Positions 15,917 to 24,177 are shown, counted from the first letter of the stretch. The stretch is 64,000 nt of DNA from Acidimicrobiia bacterium (GCA_030584185.1 CP129495.1:1267628-1331627); one strand, 5' to 3'. A program made the numbers and translations. Notes: generated from the sequence alone by a model not told the origin.

Positions 15917-16866
15917 TCACCCTGTGGGATGGCGCCGGGGGGCCCCCGGTCGTCGCCTTCGGAGGCAACGCCCTGCTCCCCGGTGGCGAGGAGCCAGGTG
16001 CTGCGGCGCGCAACGCCGCCGCATTCGCCGAAGTGGTGCTGCAGCTGCTCTCCCCGGACGCCGGCCTGGTGCTCGTCCACGGGAACGGCCCGCAGGTCGG
16101 AGAGGCGTTGATCCGCAACGAGGCGGCAGCCACCGAGGCCCCCCCATCACCGCTCGACGTGCTGGTCGCCGAGACCCAGGGGGGAATCGGCTACCTGCTC
16201 GAGCGTGCCCTGCTCAACGCCCTGTCCAGGGTGGGTGCGCCCAGGCCGGTGGTGACGGTGGTCACCCAGGTGGTCGTGGACCCCGACCATCCGGCGATGG
16301 CCCAACCCACCAAGCCGGTGGGCCCGTTCTATCCGGCAGGCCATGGCGCATCGGTGGCTGCGGTGAGGGGCTGGACGATGGTGGACGTCCCCGGCCGGGG
16401 ACTTCGCCGGGTCGTGCCGTCCCCACCGCCCATCGAGGTGGTCGAGACGCCATCGATTCGGGCGCTGGCCGAGGCAGGCGCGGTCGTCATCGCCGGAGGG
16501 GGAGGAGGGATTCCCGTCGCCAGGCACTCGGGCGAGCTTCGAGGCGTCGAGGGGGTGATCGACAAGGATCGCACCGCAGCCCTCATCGCGCGGTCCATGG
16601 ATGCGTGCGGCCTGCTGATCCTGACCGAGGTGGACAACGTCTACACGGGTTTCGGCACCGAGCGTCAGGCCGTGCTGCGTCGGGCCGCGGCGGCGGAAGC
16701 GCGGCGACTGCTCGCCGAAGGCGAGTTCCCACCCGGGTCGATGGGGCCAAAGGTGGAGGCGGCGGCCGACTTCGCCGAGACCACGGGTCGAGACGCCGTG
16801 ATCACCAGTGTCGCCGCCTTCGGAGACACCCTCGCCGGCACAGCCGGCACCAGGATCACTCCCTGA
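15913..16866 (+). CDS. arcC: carbamate kinase
   Basis: 317 residues. VVAFGGNALLPGGEE (N-terminal ATP/carbamate loop), VHGNGPQVGE, AETQGGIGYLLE, the Thr/Lys-Pro region QPTKPVGPFY, IAGGGGGIPVA, GVIDKDRTAALIA and LTEVDNVYTGF all match carbamate kinases. It makes ATP and carbamate from carbamoyl phosphate and ADP. The GTG overlaps the aminotransferase stop (GTGA). No arginine deiminase or ornithine carbamoyltransferase is adjacent, so the source of carbamoyl phosphate is not shown here. Its end overlaps the convergent regulator gene by 11 bases. Confidence 0.94.
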   Translation: MITLWDGAGGPPVVAFGGNALLPGGEEPGAAARNAAAFAEVVLQLLSPDAGLVLVHGNGPQVGEALIRNEAAATEAPPSPLDVLVAETQGGIGYLLERALLNALSRVGAPRPVVTVVTQVVVDPDHPAMAQPTKPVGPFYPAGHGASVAAVRGWTMVDVPGRGLRRVVPSPPPIEVVETPSIRALAEAGAVVIAGGGGGIPVARHSGELRGVEGVIDKDRTAALIARSMDACGLLILTEVDNVYTGFGTERQAVLRRAAAAEARRLLAEGEFPPGSMGPKVEAAADFAETTGRDAVITSVAAFGDTLAGTAGTRITP

Positions 16867-17686
16867 GCAGTGCCTCCAGTGTGGCGATTCCCGATTCGGC
16901 GTCGCCGGCCCAGGCATCGCCACCGAGCTCGGCTGCAACTGCGGCATCGACCAGACCTCCGCCGACGACGATCGGACCGACCCCGGCGCGGCGCAGCTCG
17001 GACACCAGCGACCGTGCGTTGCCCAGTGAAGTCGACGCAGTGACGCTCACCGCCACCGCATCGATCGGAGCCGCCTGCTTTGCGGCCCTCACGAACTCGT
17101 CCACGGGGAGGTCGGCTCCGAGATCGACGACCTCCCATCCGGCGGCGCGCAACAAGTCGGCGGCCATGCCCACGGCCAGGGCGTGTTGCTCCCCTGGCGG
17201 AGTGCCGATGACGACCTTGCCCCGCTTGCGGCCTGGACGGTTGAACCTTGGTCCCAACCTTCCCATGAGGCTGCCGGCGACGACGCTGGCCCGATGCTCC
17301 TCGGCGACGGAGAAGTCACCTCTCGCCCATCCATCACCTATCCGGCGCAGGGCGGGGGCCAGGACGTCCACGTAGAAACGAACCGGGTCGAGGCCCGAGG
17401 CCAGGGCGCTCTCGACGACACCCCATGACCCCGGTCGGTCGCCCGCCAGCAGACGATCCTCGAGACGCTCTGACCATGGGGCGGCGTGTGTGCCGGTTGG
17501 CGACCCGGCGGGAGGGTGGAGCCGGGCCAGGTCGGAGTGCCGGACGATCCACCGGGAACCGACCTTGGTGGCCGGCAGCCGGCCGGTGCGCACGTACTTG
17601 TACACCGTCATGTAATGCACGCCCAACGTACCCGCACACTGCTGCAGGGTGAGGCCCCCCGGCGACACGGAAGAAGGTTCGGTCAT
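16856..17686 (-). CDS. CarH-like B12-binding transcriptional regulator
   Basis: 276 residues. An excisionase-type HTH (LTLQQCAGTLGVHYMTVYKYV, about 11-31, then GSRWIVRHSDL) is followed by a helical cap domain with WARGDFSVAEEH, which fits W-x9-EH, the mark of AdoCbl light-sensing caps, and then a cobalamin-binding Rossmann domain (GTPPGEQHALAVGM with the likely Co-ligating His, and VVDLGADLPVDEFV). Known CarH proteins repress in the dark and release DNA when light breaks the Co-C bond. Target genes are not in this window. It overlaps the small Cys/His gene upstream by 4 bases and the carbamate kinase gene convergently. Confidence 0.85.
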   Translation of the reverse strand: MTEPSSVSPGGLTLQQCAGTLGVHYMTVYKYVRTGRLPATKVGSRWIVRHSDLARLHPPAGSPTGTHAAPWSERLEDRLLAGDRPGSWGVVESALASGLDPVRFYVDVLAPALRRIGDGWARGDFSVAEEHRASVVAGSLMGRLGPRFNRPGRKRGKVVIGTPPGEQHALAVGMAADLLRAAGWEVVDLGADLPVDEFVRAAKQAAPIDAVAVSVTASTSLGNARSLVSELRRAGVGPIVVGGGLVDAAVAAELGGDAWAGDAESGIATLEALLRE

Positions 17687-17889
17687 GACTGTCGTGTCAG
17701 ATACTCCGAGGTGAACTCGCCACGCAGCCGACGGAACTTGGCGGGAGCGTGGGTGAAGCAGTGGGTGGCCGAGTTGTACCGGCTGAGCTTGGTGTCGCAA
17801 TCGGCATGTGCACACACCCGGTCCACCCCGAAGGTCCGGGGCCGGCGACGGGCGCGGCCCGCCGAGGTCGCTCGCATGGTCTCCTGCAC
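17683..17889 (-). CDS. small Cys/His-rich protein in operon with the B12 regulator
   Basis: 68 residues, very basic N-terminus. VCAHADCDTKLSRYNSATHC plus FTH gives three Cys and two or three His spaced like a small zinc-binding knuckle; the tail PAKFRRLRGEF is also basic. Small proteins or tails with a C-x4-C-x-T-x-LS-x-YN motif recur in actinobacterial DNA-associated proteins, from memory. GAGGAG lies 5 bases before the GTG. The ATGA overlap with the regulator gene means the two are translated together; an accessory DNA-binding role is inference. Confidence 0.72.
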   Translation of the reverse strand: MQETMRATSAGRARRRPRTFGVDRVCAHADCDTKLSRYNSATHCFTHAPAKFRRLRGEFTSEYLTRQS

Positions 17890-17911
17890 GCTAACTCCTC
17901 TCGCGGGAATT

Positions 17912-17925
17912 CGTTAGTACTAAAC
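17912..17925. promoter_or_regulatory. palindromic site at the B12-regulator operon promoter
   Basis: TTAGTACTAA (17914-17923) is a perfect palindrome, near-symmetric one or two bases further. It lies 25 bases upstream of the operon start and could be the -10 region and/or an operator for autoregulation. Confidence 0.4.
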
Positions 17926-17952
17926 CACTGAAGCAGTTGCACTATTCCCGCA

Positions 17953-19455
17953 TCAGCGGCGGCGACCCGCCCGGATGCGAAATTCCCGCGACACCCCCCC
18001 AACCGATGTGACCGCAACCCAGATGGCGGCGGCGATCACGCCCAGCTGCAGCCAGTCCCCGGCAGCGGCGTACACGGTGCGCCGCGAGGTCTGGAGATTG
18101 ACCACACCCTGGAGCAGATCCTCCGTGAACAGTTCCGTGGTGCGAGGGATCGACCCGTCGGCGCGCACGATTGCCGACTTTCCGGTCACGGCGACATGTA
18201 CCACGTCGACGCCGAGGGAGGCGGCCGACATCCTCACCATCCCCAGGAGCTGATCGGAGGCGGAGCCGGCTCCGAAAGATCCCTCGTTGGTCGCCACCAC
18301 CATCAGTTGGGCCCCGGCGTTGACCGTCGCCCGCATGTAACGGGCGAATGCGCCCTCGAAGGAGATCACCGACCCGAAGAGCCCCGACCCACCGTCCACG
18401 GTGAGCGGGAAGGCGGTCGCCTCACTGCCCCGGTTCATGTCGTTGGGCACCTGGTCCAGCTGCGGGATGAACTCGAAGATGCGCCGGAACGGAACGAACT
18501 CACCGAACGGAACCGGGTGACGCTTCAGGTACTCGTCGACGATGACGCCGTCGGGGCCGAACACGACGTTGTAGTTGTCGAAGGTCCCCGGATTGCTGGG
18601 GCGGGTCCCACCCGCCAGGAGGGCGGCTCCGATTCGCTGAGCCTGGCCGGCCATCGAGCTGCGCACGGCGGCGTTGAAGGTCGGGTTGGAGTCGCCTCCG
18701 AAGGAGTCCTCCCCCCACACGACCAGATCGGCGCCGCTGGTCTCGATGATCGAGGTGAGTGCCATGTGGCTGGAGAAGATGCGGACCTTCTCGTCGGCGC
18801 AATGAACCCGGGGACACGGCGAGTTCCCCTGAACCAGGGCCACCCGCACCGCCGGGCCGGAGGCATCGGGGGCGAAGAAGGCGCCGAGCACGGTGAGCAG
18901 CACGATGGCGCCCGCAGCCAGCTCGAGAGGCCGTCGATCGTGCTCGTCGTCGAAGGTGAGGACCAACCCGGCGGCGGCTGCGATCACGAGGACCGACCAC
19001 CCGGAGGCCCCGATCCACTGGGCCGCACCGCGCGGCCACGCCAGGGTTCCCACCGGGTACCCGAGGGAGCCCCAGGGGAACCCACCGAGCGGCCAGCGGT
19101 CACGGAGCAGTTCCCACAACGCCCAGCCGCCCACCGCCGCCGCCCACCATCGCCACACCGACCATCCGCGTGCCAGGTACATGAGCAGGCCGTAACCGGT
19201 GGCCCACAGGCTCATGACGATCGTCAGGGGGAGCCATGCGACCGCACCGAGCACGAAGATCCAGGAGAGCAGCGACCCGTAGAAGACGAACCCGAACAGG
19301 AACCCCAGCCAGCCCGCTTCCCGGGCGGTCTCGACGCGGCGAAGCGCCCACAGGAACGGGGCGGGTGCCACGAACACCAGAAACCCCCAGTCGAGGGGGG
19401 GAAAAGACATCCACATGAGCAGTGCCGAGATCAGCACCGCGACTACCTGACGCAT
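17953..19455 (-). CDS. lnt: apolipoprotein N-acyltransferase homologue with Ser in place of the catalytic Cys
   Basis: 500 residues. Six to seven hydrophobic segments in the first 200 residues, then a nitrilase-type domain. The Glu (VVWGEDSFGG) and Lys (YLKRHPVPFGEFVPFR) of the triad are conserved, but the position of the nucleophile reads SVISFEGAF, with Ser (codon TCC) where Lnt enzymes have Cys in an ICYE/ICWE motif. Lnt adds the third acyl chain to lipoproteins in the membrane. The substitution suggests altered or lost activity, or a different transfer reaction. A final transmembrane helix follows. ATG at 19455 lies 10 bases after TACCCT. Confidence 0.88.
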   Translation of the reverse strand: MRQVVAVLISALLMWMSFPPLDWGFLVFVAPAPFLWALRRVETAREAGWLGFLFGFVFYGSLLSWIFVLGAVAWLPLTIVMSLWATGYGLLMYLARGWSVWRWWAAAVGGWALWELLRDRWPLGGFPWGSLGYPVGTLAWPRGAAQWIGASGWSVLVIAAAAGLVLTFDDEHDRRPLELAAGAIVLLTVLGAFFAPDASGPAVRVALVQGNSPCPRVHCADEKVRIFSSHMALTSIIETSGADLVVWGEDSFGGDSNPTFNAAVRSSMAGQAQRIGAALLAGGTRPSNPGTFDNYNVVFGPDGVIVDEYLKRHPVPFGEFVPFRRIFEFIPQLDQVPNDMNRGSEATAFPLTVDGGSGLFGSVISFEGAFARYMRATVNAGAQLMVVATNEGSFGAGSASDQLLGMVRMSAASLGVDVVHVAVTGKSAIVRADGSIPRTTELFTEDLLQGVVNLQTSRRTVYAAAGDWLQLGVIAAAIWVAVTSVGGVSREFRIRAGRRR

Positions 19456-19536
19456 GCCGGGAGCGAGGGTAGTTGTGGAGTGGCTCAAGCCGATGACGGC
19501 CCAGAGCCGGCTCCCGGGCCTGCCTACCCTGGCCCG

Positions 19537-20298
19537 ATGGACGACCTGGCGCTGGCAAGAGGGGCTTCCGCGGTCGCGGCAGGCATCATCCGGGATTGGG
19601 GCACCAGGGCGAAGGCGACCCGCTTCAAGGGAGAGGTCGACCCGGTGACCGCCGCCGACCGTGCGGCCGAGGAGGCGATCGTGGCGATGATCTCGCGCCA
19701 TCGTCCCGACGACTCGATCCTGGCCGAGGAGGGCGGGGGAAACGGCGGGGGTGGACGGCGCTGGGTGGTCGACCCGCTCGACGGAACCGTCAACTTCCTC
19801 CACGGCATACCTCACGTGGCGGTGTCGATCGCTCTCGAGGACGAGAGCGGCACCCTGCTGGGCGTGGTGCGGGACGTCTTCCGAGACGAGGAGTTCCTCG
19901 CCGAACGCGGCGGCGGAGCCACCCGAGACGGTGAGCCGATCCGGGTGTCCGGGTGCACCGAGCTCGACCGGGCACTGGTTTCGACCGGGTTCCCCTACGA
20001 CCGCCACGAGCGGCCCGGCGAGTACGCCCGCCACGTGGAGTCGGTCCTGCGACGCACCCAGGGTCTGCGCAGGGCAGGGGCCGCCGCCCTCGACCTGGCC
20101 TGGGTGGCCGCCGGCCTGCTCGACGCCCACTGGGAGTTCCGGCTATCGCCGTGGGATGTCGCCGCCGGATTCCTGTTGGTGACCGAGGCCGGGGGCTCGG
20201 TGATCGGGTTCGGGTCGGAGCCGAGCCATCTCGCCTTCGTGGCCGGATCGCCGGCGATCGCACCCCTCCTGCGCGACCTGATCTCGGAGAGTCGATGA
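19537..20298 (+). CDS. inositol monophosphatase family protein
   Basis: 253 residues. The metal sites are intact: EE in ILAEEGGGNG (about 66-75), DPLDGTVNFLHGIP (about 83-96) and WDVAAGFLLVTEAGG (about 207-221). It hydrolyses inositol 1-phosphate or a similar sugar phosphate (histidinol phosphate is possible in actinobacteria). ATG follows TACCCT (19525-19530) by 6 bases; no Shine-Dalgarno. It overlaps the amidohydrolase gene by 4 bases (ATGA). Confidence 0.92.
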   Translation: MDDLALARGASAVAAGIIRDWGTRAKATRFKGEVDPVTAADRAAEEAIVAMISRHRPDDSILAEEGGGNGGGGRRWVVDPLDGTVNFLHGIPHVAVSIALEDESGTLLGVVRDVFRDEEFLAERGGGATRDGEPIRVSGCTELDRALVSTGFPYDRHERPGEYARHVESVLRRTQGLRRAGAAALDLAWVAAGLLDAHWEFRLSPWDVAAGFLLVTEAGGSVIGFGSEPSHLAFVAGSPAIAPLLRDLISESR

Positions 20299-21881
20299 CC
20301 GCCCGCCTGGTGACCGCTGACACCGTCCTCGGCTTCGAGCCGGGAACGGATGCCGTCCTCGTCGAGGCGGGACGAATCGTCGCCATCGGCAGCGCTGCCG
20401 CGCTCCGTCGACCCGGCCTGATCGAGGTCCGCCACCCCGGCGGCACCATCGCTCCCGGGTTGCGAGACGCCCACCTGCACCCGGTGGGACACGCCGGTGC
20501 GCTGCGCCGCATCTCGCTCAAGTCGGCCTCCGACTTCGGAGACCTCTCTGCCAGGCTCCGCGCCGCTGCAAAGGTCCTCCCCGCAGGCACCGCCCTCATC
20601 GCCCTGCGCCTCGACGACGAGTCACTGGCCGAGGGCAGGCTGCCCGACCGGACCATGCTCGACGCCACCGTCCCCGACCGGCCGGTGCTCCTCATCCGCT
20701 ACTGCGGCCACATCGCAGTGGCGAACACCGCCACGCTGGAGATCGCCGGGATCGGCATGGACACGTCCGAGCCGGTTGGCGGTTCGATCGACCGAGGCGA
20801 GAACAGGGCGCCCACCGGTATCCTGAGGGAGACCGCCGTCGACCTGGCGATCGCCGCCGTGGAGCCGCTTGCCCCTCCGATCGAGCCCGACGACCTGATC
20901 GCCGGCGCCGCCGGCCTCGCCTCGACCGGCCTCACCGGGGTCGGGGCGATCGTGTCCACCGAGGCCGGATGCTGGGGCGCCGCCGAATCGGAGCTCGACC
21001 TGTTGTTGGAGGCGGCATCGCGCATACCGATCACGATGACCGTGTTCGTCTCCGCCGCCACCGCCGAGCAGCTGGAGTCGGCCGCCACACGCCTCCACGC
21101 CGCAGGCGGTCGCCTTCGCTTCGGAGGCCTGAAGGTGTTCGCCGACGGAAGCCTCGGCGGGCACACGGCGGCGATGCATCACGGGTTCGCCGACCGGCCC
21201 AAGGAGAGGGGCACCGACCGGCTGGATCCGGCCTGGTGCCTCACAATGTCCCGGCTCGCCCTGCGGCTCGGCGGCGGTGTCGCCATCCATGCCATCGGCG
21301 ACCGCGCCAACTCGGGTGTGCTCGACGTGATGGAGACGCTGATCGCCGAGGGAGCCGACCCCGGGCTGCTGCGTGTCGAACACGCTTCGGTCCTGACCGA
21401 GGCCGACGTGGCCCGGTTCGGCCGCCTCCAGGTGACGGCGTCCGTCCAGCCGGCCTTCCTTGCGTCGGAGACGACCTGGTTGGAGAAGCGGGTGGGCAGC
21501 GACCGGCTGGCCCTCACCTATCCGTTCCGCTCGCTGCTCGAGTCCGGCGCCCCACTGGCCGGCGGATCGGACTGCCCGGTGGAGCCGCCGCACCCGCTGT
21601 ACGGGGTGGCTGCGGCGCGGGACCGCTGCGGGATCGTCCCCGAGCAGGGCCTCGACGCCGCTTCGGCCTGGGCGATGTTCACCGGGGGGTCGGCTGCGGC
21701 GATCGGCGAGTCGGCCGCCCTGGAGCCGGGCGCCCCGGCGACCTTCACCGTGCTCCCCCTCGACCCGCTGCTGGCCACCCCCGACGATCTCAGGCAGGCA
21801 GAGGTCCAGGCGACGTACGTGGGGGGATCGTTCGCCGGCCCGACGCCGGAGGCAGTCGCCTGGAACGAACCGACTCAGTGA
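20295..21881 (+). CDS. amidohydrolase (YtcJ-like, amidohydrolase 3 family)
   Basis: 528 residues. The metal-binding motif APGLRDAHLHPVGHA (about 53-67), GGLKVFADGSLGGHT (about 277-291), HAIGDRANSGVLD and a late Asp in AGGSDCPVEPPHP define the amidohydrolase superfamily, group 3. The physiological substrate is an amide or imide that cannot be identified. Translationally coupled to the inositol phosphatase gene. Converges on the MaoC/selenoprotein operon 15 bases downstream. Confidence 0.9.
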   Translation: MTARLVTADTVLGFEPGTDAVLVEAGRIVAIGSAAALRRPGLIEVRHPGGTIAPGLRDAHLHPVGHAGALRRISLKSASDFGDLSARLRAAAKVLPAGTALIALRLDDESLAEGRLPDRTMLDATVPDRPVLLIRYCGHIAVANTATLEIAGIGMDTSEPVGGSIDRGENRAPTGILRETAVDLAIAAVEPLAPPIEPDDLIAGAAGLASTGLTGVGAIVSTEAGCWGAAESELDLLLEAASRIPITMTVFVSAATAEQLESAATRLHAAGGRLRFGGLKVFADGSLGGHTAAMHHGFADRPKERGTDRLDPAWCLTMSRLALRLGGGVAIHAIGDRANSGVLDVMETLIAEGADPGLLRVEHASVLTEADVARFGRLQVTASVQPAFLASETTWLEKRVGSDRLALTYPFRSLLESGAPLAGGSDCPVEPPHPLYGVAAARDRCGIVPEQGLDAASAWAMFTGGSAAAIGESAALEPGAPATFTVLPLDPLLATPDDLRQAEVQATYVGGSFAGPTPEAVAWNEPTQ

Positions 21882-21896
21882 GCTCGTCGCCGAGGC

Positions 21897-22337
21897 TCAG
21901 TGGTAGAGCCTGACCAGGCTCTCCACAACGGCCGCGGGACGCTCCGCACCTTCGATCTCGATCGTGACCTGGTTTTTGAGCTGCACGCCCCCCTCGATGG
22001 GGGTCGCCTCGAGAAGCACGACCCTGCCCCTGATGCGCGAACCCACCCGCACCGGGGTGATGAACCGCACCTTGTCCAGCCCGTAGTTGACTGCCATCCG
22101 CGCTCCCTCCCCGAGGGAGCGCGTCACGTCGCGGGTGAGCGGGGTGAGCAGCGAGAGCGTCAGGAATCCATGGGCGATCGGCCCACCGAACGGCCCGGAT
22201 TCGGCCGCCTCGCCGGCCTGGTGGATCCACTGGTGATCATCCGTGACGTCGGCGAAGGCGTCGACGCGCTCCTGGGTCACCTCCAGCCAGTCGCCGACGC
22301 CGATCTCCTCACCGACACGCGATTCGAGGTCGTTCAT
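21897..22337 (-). CDS. MaoC family dehydratase
   Basis: 146 residues. A single hotdog domain with the hydratase motif DVTDDHQWIHQ (about 30-40) supplying Asp and His, then GPIAHGFLTLSLL. Such proteins hydrate enoyl-CoA esters. It is the second gene of a two-gene operon; its ATG overlaps the stop of the selenoprotein gene by 4 bases. The partnership with a SelW-like redox protein has no obvious metabolic reason and may only reflect shared expression. Confidence 0.9.
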   Translation of the reverse strand: MNDLESRVGEEIGVGDWLEVTQERVDAFADVTDDHQWIHQAGEAAESGPFGGPIAHGFLTLSLLTPLTRDVTRSLGEGARMAVNYGLDKVRFITPVRVGSRIRGRVVLLEATPIEGGVQLKNQVTIEIEGAERPAAVVESLVRLYH

Positions 22338-22567
22338 CCTCGCTCCCTCAACATCTCGAGGATGGCCTCGGGGGTGGTGTGCTCCCCGGTCTCCTTCTTC
22401 GAGTAGATCAGCTCACCGTCGACGGTCACCTCGAACACGCCTCCCCTGGAGGGAACCATGATCAGGTCGGTGATCTGTTGCTCGAACTCGCTGAGAAGGG
22501 CATCGACCATGCGCACGGCACGGTCCCGATAGCTTCAAGCGACGCAGTACTCAAGGGTGATTTGCAT
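22334..22567 (-). CDS. SelW-like (Rdx family) selenoprotein, TGA read as selenocysteine
   Basis: 77 residues including selenocysteine at position 11, encoded by the in-frame TGA at 22535-22537. The N-terminus reads EYCVA-Sec-SYRDRAV, a CxxU redox motif after the first beta strand exactly where SelW/Rdx proteins have CxxU or CxxC, and the rest (MVPSRGGVFEVTVDGELIYS, then KKETGEHTTPEAILEML) is the conserved thioredoxin-like body. A hairpin of bacterial SECIS type follows the TGA. ATG 22567 lies 6 bases after TACCAT (minus strand, 22574-22579). A standard gene finder would give only a headless 60-residue protein from GTG 22516. Requires SelA/B/C/D elsewhere in the genome. Confidence 0.9.
22505..22525 (-). 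promoter_or_regulatory. bacterial SECIS hairpin for the SelW-like gene
   Basis: On the minus strand GACCGTGC (22525-22518), loop CGTGC, GCATGGTC (22512-22505): eight pairs including one G-U. The loop begins 17 bases after the TGA, within the usual bacterial distance, and has G as second base followed by U. ATC and GAT just outside can extend the stem across a GG bulge. Read from the sequence by eye. Confidence 0.75.
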
Positions 22568-22649
22568 GAGGGAATGGTAACGGGGGGCTGCTCGCAACCG
22601 GGGCGCGACACCATGCTTCCTACAATCGCCCGGTCGATCCGGAGAAGGC

Positions 22650-23690
22650 ATGGAGTATCGGGAGTTCGGCGGGACCGGGATGCGGGTGAGCCGCTACGGG
22701 CTGGGCACGATGATGCTCGGGGCGTGGGGCAACCCCGATCACTCCGAATGCCACCGCATCGTGGCACGCGCCATCGACGCCGGGATCAACCTTGTCGACA
22801 CCGCCGACGTGTACGCCGGCGGCGAGAGTGAGGAGATCGTCGGCGAGGCGTTGCGGGGCCGTCGAGACCAGGTGATCCTCGCCACCAAGTTCCACAACCC
22901 GATGGGCCCCGGCCCCAACGAGCGGGGAAACTCCCGCCGCTGGATCGTGCAGGCTCTCGAGGCGAGCCTGCGTCGCCTGGGCACCGACTGGATCGACATC
23001 TACCAGGTGCACCGCTTCGATCCGTCGACCGCCATCGAGGAGACGGTCGAGGCCCTCTCCGACCAGGTGCGGGCCGGAAAGATCCGCTACTGGGGCACCT
23101 CGATGTTCCCTGCGGGGCAGATCGTCGAGGCGGCGTGGGCGGCCCAGCGCAACTCCGCCCTTCCACCCCGATCCGAGCAACCCCTCTACAACGTGTTCGC
23201 CAGAGGCATCGAAAGCGACGTCCTCCCCACCTGCCGCCGCCACGGCATCGGTGTCACCACCTGGAGCCCTCTCTCGGGAGGCTGGCTCACCGGGAAGTAC
23301 ACCCGCACCGATCCCGCACCCAAGGGCAGCCGGGCGGAGCGGTTCCCGCAGTACTTCGACGCCGCCAACGAGGTCAAGCTGGGAATGGTCGAACGGCTGT
23401 CGGCGGTCGCAGCCGACGCCGGCATCAGCCTCACCCACATGGCACTCGCCTGGTGCGGGGAGCACCCGGGGGTGAGTGCATCACTGCTCGGGCCGCGTAC
23501 CGAAACCCAGCTCGAAGATCTGCTCGGAGCCGCCGAGGTGACCCTGGATGCCGCCACCCTCGATCGGATCGACGAGATCAACCCGCCCGGGGTGCTGATC
23601 AACCCGCACGACCAGGACTGGTCGCCACCCGACCTGGAGCCCATCGCCCGCCGCCGGATCCCGGTTGCGGACACCGGCGTGGTTTCATGA
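22650..23690 (+). CDS. aldo/keto reductase
   Basis: 346 residues. Catalytic Asp and Tyr are in NLVDTADVYAGGESEE (about 49-64), Lys in VILATKFHNP, His in IYQVHRFDP; the NADPH-binding end has SASLLGPRTETQLEDLL. Resembles the YajO/IolS-like branch. Reduces an aldehyde or ketone with NADPH; substrate unknown. The ATG has GGAGAAGG nearby (22640-22647). Divergent from the selenoprotein operon. Confidence 0.92.
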   Translation: MEYREFGGTGMRVSRYGLGTMMLGAWGNPDHSECHRIVARAIDAGINLVDTADVYAGGESEEIVGEALRGRRDQVILATKFHNPMGPGPNERGNSRRWIVQALEASLRRLGTDWIDIYQVHRFDPSTAIEETVEALSDQVRAGKIRYWGTSMFPAGQIVEAAWAAQRNSALPPRSEQPLYNVFARGIESDVLPTCRRHGIGVTTWSPLSGGWLTGKYTRTDPAPKGSRAERFPQYFDAANEVKLGMVERLSAVAADAGISLTHMALAWCGEHPGVSASLLGPRTETQLEDLLGAAEVTLDAATLDRIDEINPPGVLINPHDQDWSPPDLEPIARRRIPVADTGVVS

Positions 23691-23694
23691 GGCC

Positions 23695-24108
23695 ATGAAG
23701 ACCGCCCCCACACTGCTGCCCGATGCCCTGAAGGAGATCCTCGACTCCACCCGGGCCTTCGCCCATCTCACCACGCTGGACCCCGACGGGTCGCCCCAGG
23801 CCACCGCCATGTGGGTGATGCGCCAGGACGAGATGATCCTGATGAACACCGCCGAGGGACGGCGCAAGCACCGCAACCTGCAGCGCGACCCGCGGGTGGC
23901 CATCTCGATCTCCAAGCACGACGACCCATACTCCAACTTCTCTATCCAGGGCCGGGTGGTGGAGATGCGTACCTCCGACGGTGTGGAGGTGATCGATGCC
24001 CTCGCCCGCAAGTACCTGGACGGCGTCGATCGCTACCCGTGGCTGCAGCCGGGCATGGTGCGCGTCACCCTGGTGATCGAGCCCACCCGGATCGCCGCCA
24101 ACGGCTGA
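23695..24108 (+). CDS. PPOX-class F420-dependent oxidoreductase
   Basis: 137 residues, a single split-barrel flavin-reductase fold. FAHLTTLDPDGSPQATAMWV (about 22-41), NTAEGRRKHRNLQRDPRVAI and the C-terminal RVTLVIEPTRIAANG match the actinobacterial F420-type subgroup. It should use F420H2 or FMN to reduce small molecules. ATG lies 4 bases after the aldo/keto reductase stop, so the two are probably co-transcribed. It is the last core gene before the second accessory block. Confidence 0.88.
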   Translation: MKTAPTLLPDALKEILDSTRAFAHLTTLDPDGSPQATAMWVMRQDEMILMNTAEGRRKHRNLQRDPRVAISISKHDDPYSNFSIQGRVVEMRTSDGVEVIDALARKYLDGVDRYPWLQPGMVRVTLVIEPTRIAANG

Positions 24109-24177
24109 CGACCTGGCATCCCCCAGGGTGTGAAAACGGCATCTGAGTCGGGCTGGTGCTCGCAATAGCTTGTGAGC

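Noticed and set aside
17953-20130. Extended N-terminus of the Lnt homologue to 20130
   Set aside because: The added 225 residues overlap the inositol phosphatase gene on the other strand and are low-complexity; the membrane-helix start at 19455 fits the family.
22334-22516. A normal 60-residue protein starting at GTG 22516
   Set aside because: It lacks the first strand and redox motif of the Rdx fold and has no start signal; reading through the TGA restores a full family member.
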